Assembly (NCBI GenBank): GCA_041650795.1
Contig: JBAZKK010000005.1
Span: 1 to 57,861 of the forward strand
DNA from: JBAZKK01 sp041650795
Lineage (GTDB): Bacteria; Omnitrophota; Gorgyraeia; Gygaellales; Profunditerraquicolaceae
Direction: 5' to 3'
Length of the DNA: 57,861 nucleotides
Shown: positions 34,456 through 45,600 of the stretch, in pieces
Layout of the letters: every line of letters starts with the position of its first letter
How positions within the stretch are numbered: the first letter of the stretch is position 1
The notes under the pieces: model-generated
The model's database searches: none
Seen by the model: only the letters and a program-made list of their open reading frames with translations
Told to the model about the DNA's origin: nothing
Position numbers and translations under genes: made by a program

Positions 34456-35750
34456 CGCGCCATCTCTCTTTCTTTGACCATCTCTACCTGCGCCGCTACC
34501 TGCTCCGGGGTCTTCTCGCCGATGATGATGGATTGGATGCCCTTGTCAAAAGCCTCGATTACCTGCGGATACTCCGAAATCCCCCAAGTATTGGGGTGCG
34601 TGGTTATCTCCATGTCGTTGGCGAACTCCGCCATAATAGGGGCTATGTTGCTCAAGGAATCCTTGTTGGAAGGAAGGTTATCGGTGGCTTCGGCCAGATA
34701 CACCTGTTGGTCGCGATCCGTCAGCCATTCCAGGAATTTCACCGCCCCTTCCTTATTCTTGGAACGGGCATTTACGATAAAGGACGAGCCCGCCCCTCCC
34801 CAGATGCTCATCGGGAATTTATCCGATGCCTTCGGAGGCAGCATCGGCGCATAATTCAGGTTCGGGTTCATTTCTTTATAGACGTTGAGACACCAGGAAC
34901 CGTTAAAAGCGAATACCGCCCTTTCGTTGGCAAAGAGTTGTTCGGCATTTTTATTAACCATGGTCACGATGCCGCTCGCCAACGCGCCGGAATCCTGCAT
35001 CTGTTTGAAGAGCGTAAAAACCCTTACCCAATCCGGGTCGGTGTAAGGAACCTTGCCCCTGATAGTATCCAGGATCTTGTCCTTGCCCATAATATTAAAG
35101 GCGTAATCATTCGCGAGGCAGTCAATCATCCAGATCTCGCCCCATCCGGAAACTAAACCCTGCATATTATTATCTTTGATTTTTCTTCCGATCTCCAGAA
35201 ATTCCGCAAAGGTCGCAGGCGGCCTGTCAGGGTTAATCCCCAATTTCCTGAATAAATCCTTATTGTAAAGCATCTGGATGGTCATGATATCTACGGGGAC
35301 CCCGTAGATGCCAGGCGTGATGCCGTAGGCGTTATCGGAAGAAAACTCGTTGACTGCCAGGGCTTTGGCAAAAAACCTCTTCTGCCATGCGCCGCCAGAA
35401 TCCTGCATATAGGGGGTGAGGTCTAAGATGTGCCCTGCCTTGATAAAGGAAGCGAAGTCGCGCTTTTCGCCGAGCAGGCCGAAGATGTCCGGCAGGTTAT
35501 TTCCCTGCGCTGCGGCGCGCACCTTCTGGGAATAAGCGTCCGAAGGAGCGTAGAGCTCAAAATTCACCCGCACCCCGGTCCTGGCTTCATATCTCTTGGC
35601 TAATTCTTGGAAGGCAGGATCGCGGTCAGTCATCCAATGCCAGACCGTAATGGTATTACTTGGTTTTCCGGAAATTTTCTGTCCGCAGCCTGCGGTAATT
35701 AATAATAAAAGAAGGAGGGCGGTTGTTAATACCGGGGAATTTCTTTTCAT
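34452..35750 (-). CDS. Sugar-binding lipoprotein of an ABC importer (SBP_bac_1)
   Basis: 432-aa lipoprotein with lipobox LITAGC (lipidated Cys at residue 22), followed by the CUT1 binding-protein fold: TITVWHWMTDRDPAFQELAKRYEARTGVRVNFEL, GNNLPDIFGL, YGVPVDIMTIQMLYNKDLFRKLGI and the C-terminal WLTDRDQQVYLAEATDNLPSNK. It catches the sugar outside the inner membrane for the MalF/MalG-type permeases. The ribosome site is weak. The 114 bp upstream (35751-35864) contain a GGGG-TAG/CTA-CCCC type hairpin but no promoter I can support, so read-through from the PilZ genes is possible. Confidence 0.92.
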   Translation of the reverse strand: MKRNSPVLTTALLLLLLITAGCGQKISGKPSNTITVWHWMTDRDPAFQELAKRYEARTGVRVNFELYAPSDAYSQKVRAAAQGNNLPDIFGLLGEKRDFASFIKAGHILDLTPYMQDSGGAWQKRFFAKALAVNEFSSDNAYGITPGIYGVPVDIMTIQMLYNKDLFRKLGINPDRPPATFAEFLEIGRKIKDNNMQGLVSGWGEIWMIDCLANDYAFNIMGKDKILDTIRGKVPYTDPDWVRVFTLFKQMQDSGALASGIVTMVNKNAEQLFANERAVFAFNGSWCLNVYKEMNPNLNYAPMLPPKASDKFPMSIWGGAGSSFIVNARSKNKEGAVKFLEWLTDRDQQVYLAEATDNLPSNKDSLSNIAPIMAEFANDMEITTHPNTWGISEYPQVIEAFDKGIQSIIIGEKTPEQVAAQVEMVKEREMAR

Positions 35751-35864
35751 GCGAATTTGCTCATTATCTCACTTCAGGGGATAGAATATTTTGGAGGGAT
35801 ACTACCCCGCCATAAAAATCTTCCTTACCTTGCCATAAGTTGCCTGGGCGGTCAAGGCATTTGG

Positions 35865-36191
35865 CTATTGATGTTCCTCCAGCCACAAGACACGCGCCAA
35901 ACCCATAAGTTCTGCTCTATCCAGACGCACGCCGATACGCTTGTTACCGATGCCGGGATTGGCGCCTGCCCACATTACCCTACCGCGGGTATAAAGCGGC
36001 TCGTGCTTGTCAGGTATATTCAGCCACATCTCCAGAGGGGTCCTATTTGTCAATTCCTGGTTAGTTACAAAACCCACGCCGTTGGCGCTGATATCAGTCG
36101 TTTCTCCCACGCCTTCGCTGCCGTCAACCGGATTTAAAAAACGCACGGGCAGCCGGGTATTTATCCGGGCGAATACTCTATTGTCTTCCAT
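35865..36191 (-). CDS. PilZ-domain protein 1
   Basis: 108-aa single-domain PilZ protein, a c-di-GMP receptor family. The N-terminal Arg motif is RVFARINTRLPVRF (residues 5-18); the second motif is DISANGVGF, close to the (D/N)xSxxG of binding PilZ domains. The first motif lacks the adjacent RxxxR in its classic form (R5, R9, R13), so binding is likely but not certain. Strong AGGAGG ribosome site. It is a paralogue of the next protein upstream (shared WLxIPD, LYTxGxVxW, RIGVxLxRxELMGxxRVLxL). Confidence 0.88.
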   Translation of the reverse strand: MEDNRVFARINTRLPVRFLNPVDGSEGVGETTDISANGVGFVTNQELTNRTPLEMWLNIPDKHEPLYTRGRVMWAGANPGIGNKRIGVRLDRAELMGLARVLWLEEHQ

Positions 36192-36251
36192 ATCTTCACC
36201 TCCTTCCTATGAGTATTTTTGCTCCGTGGCTGATTTTTATCTACGGTAGTT

Positions 36252-36260
36252 ATTATAGCA
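36252..36260 (-). promoter_or_regulatory. Extended -10 promoter of PilZ gene 1
   Basis: TGC followed by TATAAT at 36257-36252 gives an extended -10 (TGnTATAAT) in an AT-rich stretch. The -35 position (17 bp upstream) is a poor match, as is usual for extended -10 promoters. It lies 61 bp before the PilZ start. Confidence 0.55.
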
Positions 36261-36303
36261 CAATTTGCTATTTTGGCTACTATTTTATTTTATTAAAAAA
36301 TAC

Positions 36304-36642
36304 TTATGCAAAGGGTTGATTTAACCTTAAAACCCTCGAAAAACCCATTAGTTCCGGCCTCGCCAACTCTACTCCGATGCGGTATCTGCCGTCAAACAAG
36401 GGCCTGGACCACGCCACCGAACCTTGGGTGTAAAGGTCAGCAAAACCATCCGGAATATCCAGCCATATCCCCAAAGAAGTGCGGGGCTTCAAGGGTTCGC
36501 TGCTGATAAACCCCACCCCCTTGGCGCTGACATCGCAGGCCTGCCCATGCCCAACCTTGTTTGCATCCAGGTCCATGAAGCGCAGGGGCAAATCTGTAGC
36601 GATGCGCTCAAACAGCCTCTTATCCTTTACCAATATCCTCAT
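36304..36642 (-). CDS. PilZ-domain protein 2
   Basis: 112-aa PilZ-domain protein. Start set at the ATG at 36642, 8 nt after AGGAGG; a GTG at 36651 lies too close to that site. Motifs: RLFERIATDLPLRF at about residues 8-21 and DVSAKGVGF. It lies 37 bp after the stop of the giant gene, so it may be its last co-transcribed partner. It is clearly duplicated from, or to, PilZ protein 1. Confidence 0.88.
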   Translation of the reverse strand: MRILVKDKRLFERIATDLPLRFMDLDANKVGHGQACDVSAKGVGFISSEPLKPRTSLGIWLDIPDGFADLYTQGSVAWSRPLFDGRYRIGVELARPELMGFSRVLRLNQPFA

Positions 36643-36679
36643 CCATGCCACCTCCTTTTTCCTTTCTCCGTGGCTGTTT

Positions 36680-39600
36680 TTAAGATACTGTCGCGTTACC
36701 TGCCATTCTATTCAGTAACTCGGACATTTTAATGCTGTCTCTCGCGCTATCCAGAACCGCGGCTGCATCAAAACTGGGATGATGCCACTCTGAACCGCTA
36801 TTAACCTTAAGCACCTCGGCTCCGGCTCCGTTCTCGTTAAGAATGCCCTGGATTTCTTCTCTGGTCAGGGAGCCAATCGGAGCTACCAACATTGCGTATT
36901 GGTGTTTGTTATTATATTTAAAAAATACGGAAAATGTGGGGTCAATATACATCCACGGGCGATTATCCTGATACATTACTATAGCGTGATGCGGCCAAGG
37001 CGCGGGAGTAAAGCTTTTCACTTCAATATTTATAAATTCGATGCGCCTCGGCCCCTGGGATGAAATAACAAAGTCGTAACCGAGCCCATGCAACTCCTGC
37101 TGCAGCAGAAGCGCAAAAACCGTTGCGCCGTCGCAACAATCAATATTATTCCAACCATAGATCTCTTCCATGGCCTGGAGAAAACCTTGGCGATGGTCAG
37201 TATCGTCCGGACTCTCCATCTGTTTTATAAACTGCACCGCTTCATCCTGAAGCCGTCTATTGGATTGCTGGAAATCGGCTGGCTGCACAGAGAATGATTC
37301 TTGTTTTGCCGTACCGGTCGTAGCGGGAATTATCTCTTCCGGATGCGAAGCTGAGGCAGAAGCGGAAGGTGCCTTAAATCTTAACCCGGCGTAGAATTCC
37401 TTATATAAATTATATAATTTCTCGGCTTCTTGCTCTCCCATAACACCTATTACCTCGCTCTTTATTTGAGAAATAATTTTTGATCCCTCCAAGCCGACTG
37501 CTTCAGCTAACAGCAGCTGTAAAATAAGCGCAGATAAAATGACCGGGTGCTTCTTGACCAAACCAACTAATTCATCGTTTTTGAAATTAAGCCAATTTTC
37601 AAGAGCTATTTTTGCCCGAGGCTCAAGCCCCTCACGTACCTTTTCTCTTCCAAGTATCTCTATAGCAACCCGGTCGGCGATTAATTCTAATAAGTTATTG
37701 GTAAATCTCCCCTGGTCCTGCTGGCAACCTCCGTGATTAACAAAATCAAACTTATTCCATTCCAAATAAGGGTGCCTTTGCATATCCTGCCCTAAAGCCT
37801 CACGTTTAGAAATGACATCTAACAATTTATACAAATCGTCTGCGGGATCAAAAACAATGTGCCCAAGTTCATGGGCAAGATATAGCCGTAATTCTTCATC
37901 TGATAAATTAAACTTTTTACCGTCAAAGGAAGGAAGAAAATTCATAGCCATAAAGATGCCGGGGTCGGACGGACTCCCCATCAATGTTACTGCCATGTCT
38001 ATCTCTGGTTCCGGCTCATAAGAAAACCTGTGTACCTTCTTCAAATTTATGCCGAATTTACGCATCCCAGCATAAATTTCATTCAGATACACTCCAATCA
38101 ATCTATCCCAGTACAAGGTTTGAGCAAGTAATGCGATTAATCTTTCTTCTTTGCCTCTTGTAAATTCGAAGAATCCAGAGATATCGCTAAATCTGGTGTT
38201 GGTTAAATAACATCCCCAGAGGGCCAGGGCTTCGTAAAAATTATCTGAAGAAACCAGGGGATCCTTCCTTAAACTGCTAACAAATTCCTCGGCAATTGAA
38301 GTAGCTAACACCAAATAACCATCACCCTGTTTTTCTAAGGCATAGAGCTCGCTTCTGATGGGGTTACGGATGCCTATCTGGGTTGCCTGGCGGTGTGCTT
38401 GTTCGTGGGTTCTGATTTCGCTAAGGAGCGTGTCGGATTCTTTTTCGGTGAGGACTTGGTTCTTGATTATTTCATGGAGCAGTGACTGAAGCTCTTCTTC
38501 GCTGGTGCGGTCATTGGCAAGGGGATGGAAAAAGGCGTTGCACCTCTGCCTTGGGCTTGGAGAGCCTCTTGTGCCGTTTATCCCGGCTGTCTTCCACAAG
38601 GCTACCTTATAGCCTAATTCATATATTTCCTCATAATGCGCTGCCTGGGGTTTTCCGGCCAGCCTAAGGAATTTAGCAAATAGCCACTGGAAGGCGGAGA
38701 CGAAGTTGTGGTTTTTCCTTTCCTGCGCAAAAAGAGAAAGCTGTTCTGCCTTTTCTGGTTGACTTTCTTGCGGCGGCATCTTAGGGTTGATAGCAGCGGA
38801 CTTGTGTAAAGTGACCTTCCAGTCCTGGGGTTCTTCCTCAAACAGAACGTATTCCATGTCGTTAAGAAAACTCAAGGCTTTATCCTGGAACTGCCTCGAG
38901 ACCAAAAGAACATCCAATTCCTGCCTTTTGAACTGGAAGAATATAGGCAGGCGCGCTTCGGGCCTTAGATTAAAAATATTACCTATTCTATAACCTGGCT
39001 GCAAATCCTCTTCTAAAATAGCGGCGGTATCTGATATGTCTGCTACGATGACAAACGGCCCCGGTTTATATTTTTCGATCAACTCTAAAAGCCGGCTGAT
39101 CTTGACTATCTTAACGTGTTTTATCCCGTGTTCGGTTAACCAGGATAATGCCCTTTCCCCTGTGCCTGCCATGGCATTAATCAGGGTCTGGCTGGATTTA
39201 TTGCTTCCCCGCCCTGCTTTATCCCTTTGATATTTAAGATACTCTTCCAGGGGCTGGGGGCCTTTGGTCTGGATGTAATTTAATGCCCTCATGGCCTTGC
39301 GTAACAATGCCAGGCAGTAAGAAAGCTCTCCGGCAGGAACAAGCAAGACATACGGGTTATTGAGTTCTTTAGCTATATCTTGTGTCTCATTGATTAAACT
39401 CTCAATCCTCTCCAACCTTTTCTGGCTTATAGGAGCCGAATTGACAAACATCAGATTAACATCGTCTAAATCCAGAGTCTCTTTCAATTTCAGGTATTCT
39501 TGACGGCAATAATAGCTAAGGTCGCTTAAAAGATTATCCATGGCGCCCCCCAACTCCTCGAGCGCCTCCGAAACCAACCTCTTTAAAATACCTTTTATCT

Positions 39601-42600
39601 TTTCAATATTCTCCTGGGCTAATAAATCTTCCTCGCTATGCAAGGGAGCCTGCTGCGAGTTGAATGCCAGACCGAAAACAAATGGCAAGGCAAAACCCAA
39701 ACCATAAGTTCCATTTTTTAATAACGCGTAGCCCGCCAAACCGGAAAGGATTAAAGTAAATAACGAGCCAATGGCAAGGCTGATACCGCTTCTTCTCTGA
39801 ATCAAGCGTTCCAGCCCTTCATCCTTAGTACCCCTGCCTTCGAGCACATACCATAAGCCGGGGTTACCAGCGCGCCCTAAGATATCGTTTTCATTAACCT
39901 CGGGCCGGTAAAAAATAATGATATCTGCCTGATAACCGGCCGGCAGATTTCCGATTTCGCCTTTCTTGGTTGTCTGGGCAATAATCACGTTTTTATCAAA
40001 TTCTTCCTGCATATTTTTTGTGGTTGCCCTACCTTTTAAAACTCCGATTCCGATGCCCAACGGCCTCAGGGATCCTGTCAGGGCCGAGAGAATCTTATCC
40101 GCGCTAACAGACTCATAAGCCACGATTAATATCTTTAAACCCGGCAGGCGGGCATTATTCTTCACTAACCCTGGCACATTTCTAACTATCCAATCCAGCT
40201 TGGGATGCTCCAGAAGGTAACGCCCATCCTCCGCTGCGGTGTCGATGTCTCTCAATAAAGAGGCAACATTCTCTTTTATGGAATTAATCTGAGCGGAGTA
40301 CTTGGTAAAAATACGCCAGGAGGCAAAGAATCTTCTTGTCGCCAGCATTATCTCATCGTGTTCTTCTTCGTCGCCGCCTTTAAATGGCGCGATGAGGTTA
40401 TATTCTCCCCTGCGGTGCCTGCACTGTGCCTCTTCGGTAAATATCTGCCTTACCTTCTTGGGGTTTATGGGTGAAGTTAAAAACTCAGCCTCCAGCCTTG
40501 CATCAATCTTATCATCATTAGACAGGTATCTTGACAACTCCTGCCAGGACAAGCCTAAATAAGCGCCAACTACCCTCCTTACCGCCTCTTCCTTTCTCTC
40601 CAGGTAGTCCTTTAACTCCGTCACCCCAGACTGCTCAAGGTGCTCCAGCGCCAGGTAAATTATCCACAGGAAGCTTACATCCGCTAAAGCATTCTGCCTG
40701 CGGCGATAATCCTGGGATATATTCTCTCTTATAAAACTCTTCATCTGTTGGTGGCGGCTAAAGCTCATCTTCTCGCGGTGCTCTTTAAGATAATCCAAGA
40801 CCTCGGGAGTCAGAGGATGCTGCATCCGGCCGGGGCGGTAATACGGGGCGTATCTCTTAAGAGCCTCCAGCCCATCACAATACATTTCCTCCAAAGCATC
40901 CAAAATATTCTGCCAACGTGAATCAGCAGGCAAAGAGAGGAGTTTTACTATCCTGCCTGTATCGGAGTCCTCCAAACCGCGGGTTTTTCTTTCCAGCCGA
41001 AGGCATTCCTTTTCTGCTGCCTTACGGAAAATATTACCCTGTCCTTCAACCTTGAAAAATCTTCTTGCGTCAACGTATTCGGATATGCCGTCGTTCCACT
41101 GCGCTTCATTACAAATACAAAGGCACCCGTCGGCATTCAGAAAGGGGTAGATTTTATCAATAAATTCCGGCAGGCGTCTCAGAGGAATCCACAGTTTTAT
41201 AACGTTGTTTAAGGCAATAAAATCCACCTTACCGTCAAAAGGCAGAGGTTCCCCGCTCATAAAATTGTAGCATTGGAATATTTTCTCCCTAAAACGGATA
41301 TCATCTTTATCTCCGAATATGACTTTAAAATTCTTAATCTCTTCATCCAGGCCGGGCTTCTCCCCGAAAAAATGCGCTATGGCCTTCTGGTAGGTTCGGG
41401 CTCTGGCAGCCTTGATATCCGTAGCGTCTAAATCCGTAGCAATAATTTCAAAATCATCCCCGCTTAACCCCTGCTTTATAGCTTCAGCCGCAAAATGATA
41501 GGCCTCTTCACCGCTGGCAGAGGCCGCGAACCAAATCCTGATTTTATCTTTGCGCCCTGCCTCTTTCATTCTGTAGATTTCCTGAACTATAAATCCTACC
41601 TGGCTTTTGACCTCTTCGCGCTCAAAAGAGGTATAGCTGACATCCACCACGTTATCCAGAAAATCCAGAAACCCTTTATCCTGGATAAGGAGTTTCTCAA
41701 GGACGCTGACAAAAGGCGCTCCCTCGTGGATAAACCACTCATCCGTATAGTTGTGGCGGATGGCCTCGACGTTTCTTAAATTACGGTCGCTTCTGCCGTA
41801 TATCAATATGCCGGTCTTGATATATACATACCTAAAGACCATCTTAAACATCAGGCGGTCAAACAGCTTGAACGCGATAGGGATTAACTTTTCTTTAATA
41901 TCGGCATATGTAGCTTCGCCGCCTAAGCCCTTTGCAACATTAATAATCGCTCTTTTCAAACGCAAGTTATTAAACACGGCCTCGGCAAGCTGTTCTGATA
42001 TCAAACCCAAAGGCCATAAAAGAAAATACGTCGCCGCAAAACGCAGGTTAAATATGGCACAAGAAGCAAAAGACGTTTTAGTGCCGATTCTACACGATAC
42101 CTGCTCTTCCAGCGCCGCGCACTTTTCATGCGGATAGCCTGATATAGCCGCAGTTTCATGAAGGATAGTCTTAGTTAATTCAGGGAGGTTATTCAGGAAG
42201 GCTGGATTGATGACAATGTAGCCGCGGTAGTTAAAGCCGTATAGCCGTATGCCGAAGAAAAACAAAAAGCTAAAGAGCCACTTTGGTCCAGCACGAATAA
42301 GTCCTTTTGCAGCTATTTCCTCTGATAATCTCTCAAGGCCATTTTCCCCTGCCTGTCTTAAGGCCTGGGCGGCTGCCTGGGTTGCCTTGTGGTTATCTGC
42401 CCCCCCAAAACCTCTGGAGAAATTATCGGATAACTTATATACTAGAGAGGTAACTGCATTCAATACCGACTTCTGCCAAGGAGGCAATTCTTTACCGTTC
42501 ATAGTGCGGGTGGAATCCGTAATCCCAGTTGCCGCAGCATTATTCAACGATTCGGAATACGGAACTGTCGTGCCTTCTTCTCCCTCTATACCGTCAAAAG

Positions 42601-45600
42601 AAGAATTAAGCATAAGGTCGCTCAACGCCTCTTCCTGCATCTTTAATAATTCATCATAGGTAACTACTGATATGCCTTTAGAATTGACATATTCTACTAT
42701 CTGCCTGAAAACATCTAAATCGAGCTCAGTGTAAACACTGGGCTGGCCTGGAGTAAATTTATGGAACAAGAGCCCTAAGGTGGCGTTGTTAGCAGCTGCT
42801 TTGTCTATCTGAGAGATTGTTTCAGCTAAGGTATCATTTGTTGCCGCATTACCATACGCATCTACTTGTTCAGGAACAAAAACATATAACTTATAAGGAT
42901 TAAAAGGAAACTGATAGCGTCTTATCTCATCGTTTGTTTCAATTTGATGAGAGGTAAAATGGTTATAAATCATCTCCAGGGTATCCTGGTCATATCTAAA
43001 ACGCGGGGAGGTATATGAATCAGCAACAAAACCCAGCATCCTTAATGTATTGGCGTTGCCAAAAGTCTCGTAGAATTTGACGTAATAGGGCTCATTTGGC
43101 ATATCGTCGACCCCGGAATGGGTCCCTATCTGGTTACCTTTAGCAGCCAGCTCCCGGATATCCTGCAGGCTCATATAACTGGCTGTCTGGTCATTGCCTT
43201 TGGCCATTTCATCCCAAATGGCAGATGGAATAATATTGTAAACCCCGCGATAACCGTATTGTTCCAATATATCGGTTGCCTCTAACGCCGATCTCCATCC
43301 GTCGTCAAAACGGAATACAATATGCGGCTTATTCAATAAGTCCGCGGCAACTGAATCAATCACTCTGGAAAAACGCACTCCATCAACGTACACATTCAAT
43401 GTTCCGTTATATCTTTGGGCCTTAATTGATATGCTTATAAACCCCACCTTCTGGCTGGAAGGAGAGTATTGCCGGGTAATATAATCTATGCCCTTAGAAG
43501 ATAATAACGCATAAGGCAATCTATTCAAATGACTCATGTTATTATCGTATTCATCTATAAACAAAATAATCCCTCCGTCATCAAGAGTCTCGGCGTTAAT
43601 CATAGCTTGCAATACATAAGTATTTCCGGAATCGACGTGGATTAAATCAGAATGCGCTTCTCCGGACGTTGTAATACGCAGGGAATTTTTCGCTGAAGGG
43701 GCTACCCCGTGATTATTATAATCTATACTCCAGCCTTCTAACGGTAATGTCCATCCCGCAGAGGCATTGCTTTTATTGTTAAGATAATCATTGATACTCT
43801 CAAATTTTCTTTCTCCTTTGGAATAAGCATAATATTCAATATTAGTTACAATATCTGCGGAGATTCGCTTGCTTGGCAAAAACAACATGAAAAACGAAGA
43901 TAAAAACAACGGCAATACAATCAAACCGGCATAAAAAACTCTACGTAAATAACCGATCTTATTATCTGCGGGAAAATGCTGCTTCTTGCTTTTAACGGGC
44001 TTGGCGGATGCTGAAGCCTTCGGCGAAACCGACCTGGTGGACCAGCCGTTATGCCCTAATGTCAAAAAAGCATAATAGTTGAGCGGGCCCAAGACCAGAA
44101 TATAGAGATACATATAAGCCACCCCGTAAATAAAATCTGATTTGCCTTTCTTAGCGAGATAATAAAGCGAACAAAGAAACGGCACAAAAGATACTCCCAG
44201 AATATACGACCAGGCCATCGCTCCATTGACCAGGGTATTCCAGATCAAAGCATAGAAAATAACTGCCGGTGAGAAAAGTGAAATAAATACCGATAAGTAA
44301 TAAGGAACAGATACGGCAGGATTTTTCTTCCACATAAAGCGACTGGCTACGGTCAGGGATTCTCTCCCCCAGGACCTCTTCCAACGCAACTGCTGCTTAA
44401 AATATTGCCTGAATGTCTCCGGAACGATAGTTGTCGCCTTGGCCTCGGAATGATAAATTACTTTCTTGCCTTCTCTCAATGTAAGATTGGTAAGGTTGCG
44501 GTCGTCGCCAAATGTGCATTTCTTACCGTGGAATTTCTGGTTTTCAAAATCAGGCAATATATCCAGGAGGTATTCGCGCCGATAAGCTGAGAAACACCCC
44601 GGGCAGCAGGATACCGCCCCAAAGACGCTCTCCGCCGCTTTAAATATTCTAAACATCACATAATACCAGACCTCCTGCATGCGGGTTAAACCATTCTTAT
44701 CCCAATTCACCACCTCGGTATGACCGGCAACCGCTCCTATCCTTTTATCTATCAAAGGTTGCACTATTTTATAAAGAGAGCCTTCTTCCAGGCGGCTATC
44801 CGAATCCACAAATACCATAATCTCACCCTTAGCCTGCCTAATCGCGGTCCCCATGGCTTGCCTCTTGCCGTGATTGATATGGAAGTTAATCACCCTGACA
44901 TTCCTATAAGGCCTGGCTGTTTCTTCAATAACTTTTAAGGTATTATCGCGAGAGCCGTCATTTACTACAATAACCTCAAGTTTATCCGCAGGATAACCGG
45001 TGTTAAGACAACTGGTGATGGTTTCCCTGACGCTTTCTCCTTCATTGTAAGCAGGGATAGCCACGGTTACGGAAGGATAATAATTTGCTGGCTTGGGAGC
45101 GCGATAGAAAAAAGATGTAATTATGCGGCTAAAAACATAGACTACCGTAATAATGCCGTAATTTTTAAATAACCAGGGGAGAGTGGAATGCTGGACAGAA
45201 GTATACTTAAGATAAACTATTGCTAAAAATACAGCCCCTGCTACAATTACACCGGCCAGGGTGGAAAATTTTAAAGGGCCTTTTTGGGAAACTTCATTTG
45301 TAGCTGAAGGGCTTGGTATATCAAGAGTATTTTTTTGTTGAATTCTAAGCCTTAATTTAAGGGATGGCTTTTTATTGGCAAATACCGCAGCTGCAATTTC
45401 ATAAGCCAAGGACCTGTTTTCTCCTTCGCTTGCCCCTTCTGGAATAATAATATAGGCGTCTCCATTTCGGCGGCAACGCACAATGCCTTTTGACCACGAC
45501 GGCGGAGCGCGCACAAAATTTATCTTACCTAACTTGACCGGCCTTACGGTAATCTTTAATTTTTCCAAATAAGCTACCGCCTGCTTGATTTCCGGAGACT

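Noticed and set aside
36192..36303. c-di-GMP-I (GEMM) riboswitch before PilZ gene 1, because the leader has AGCCACGG
   Set aside because: The GGGCAAACC-type and GACGCAAAGCC segments and the paired P1b/P3 arms are missing; the leader is AT-rich and too short.
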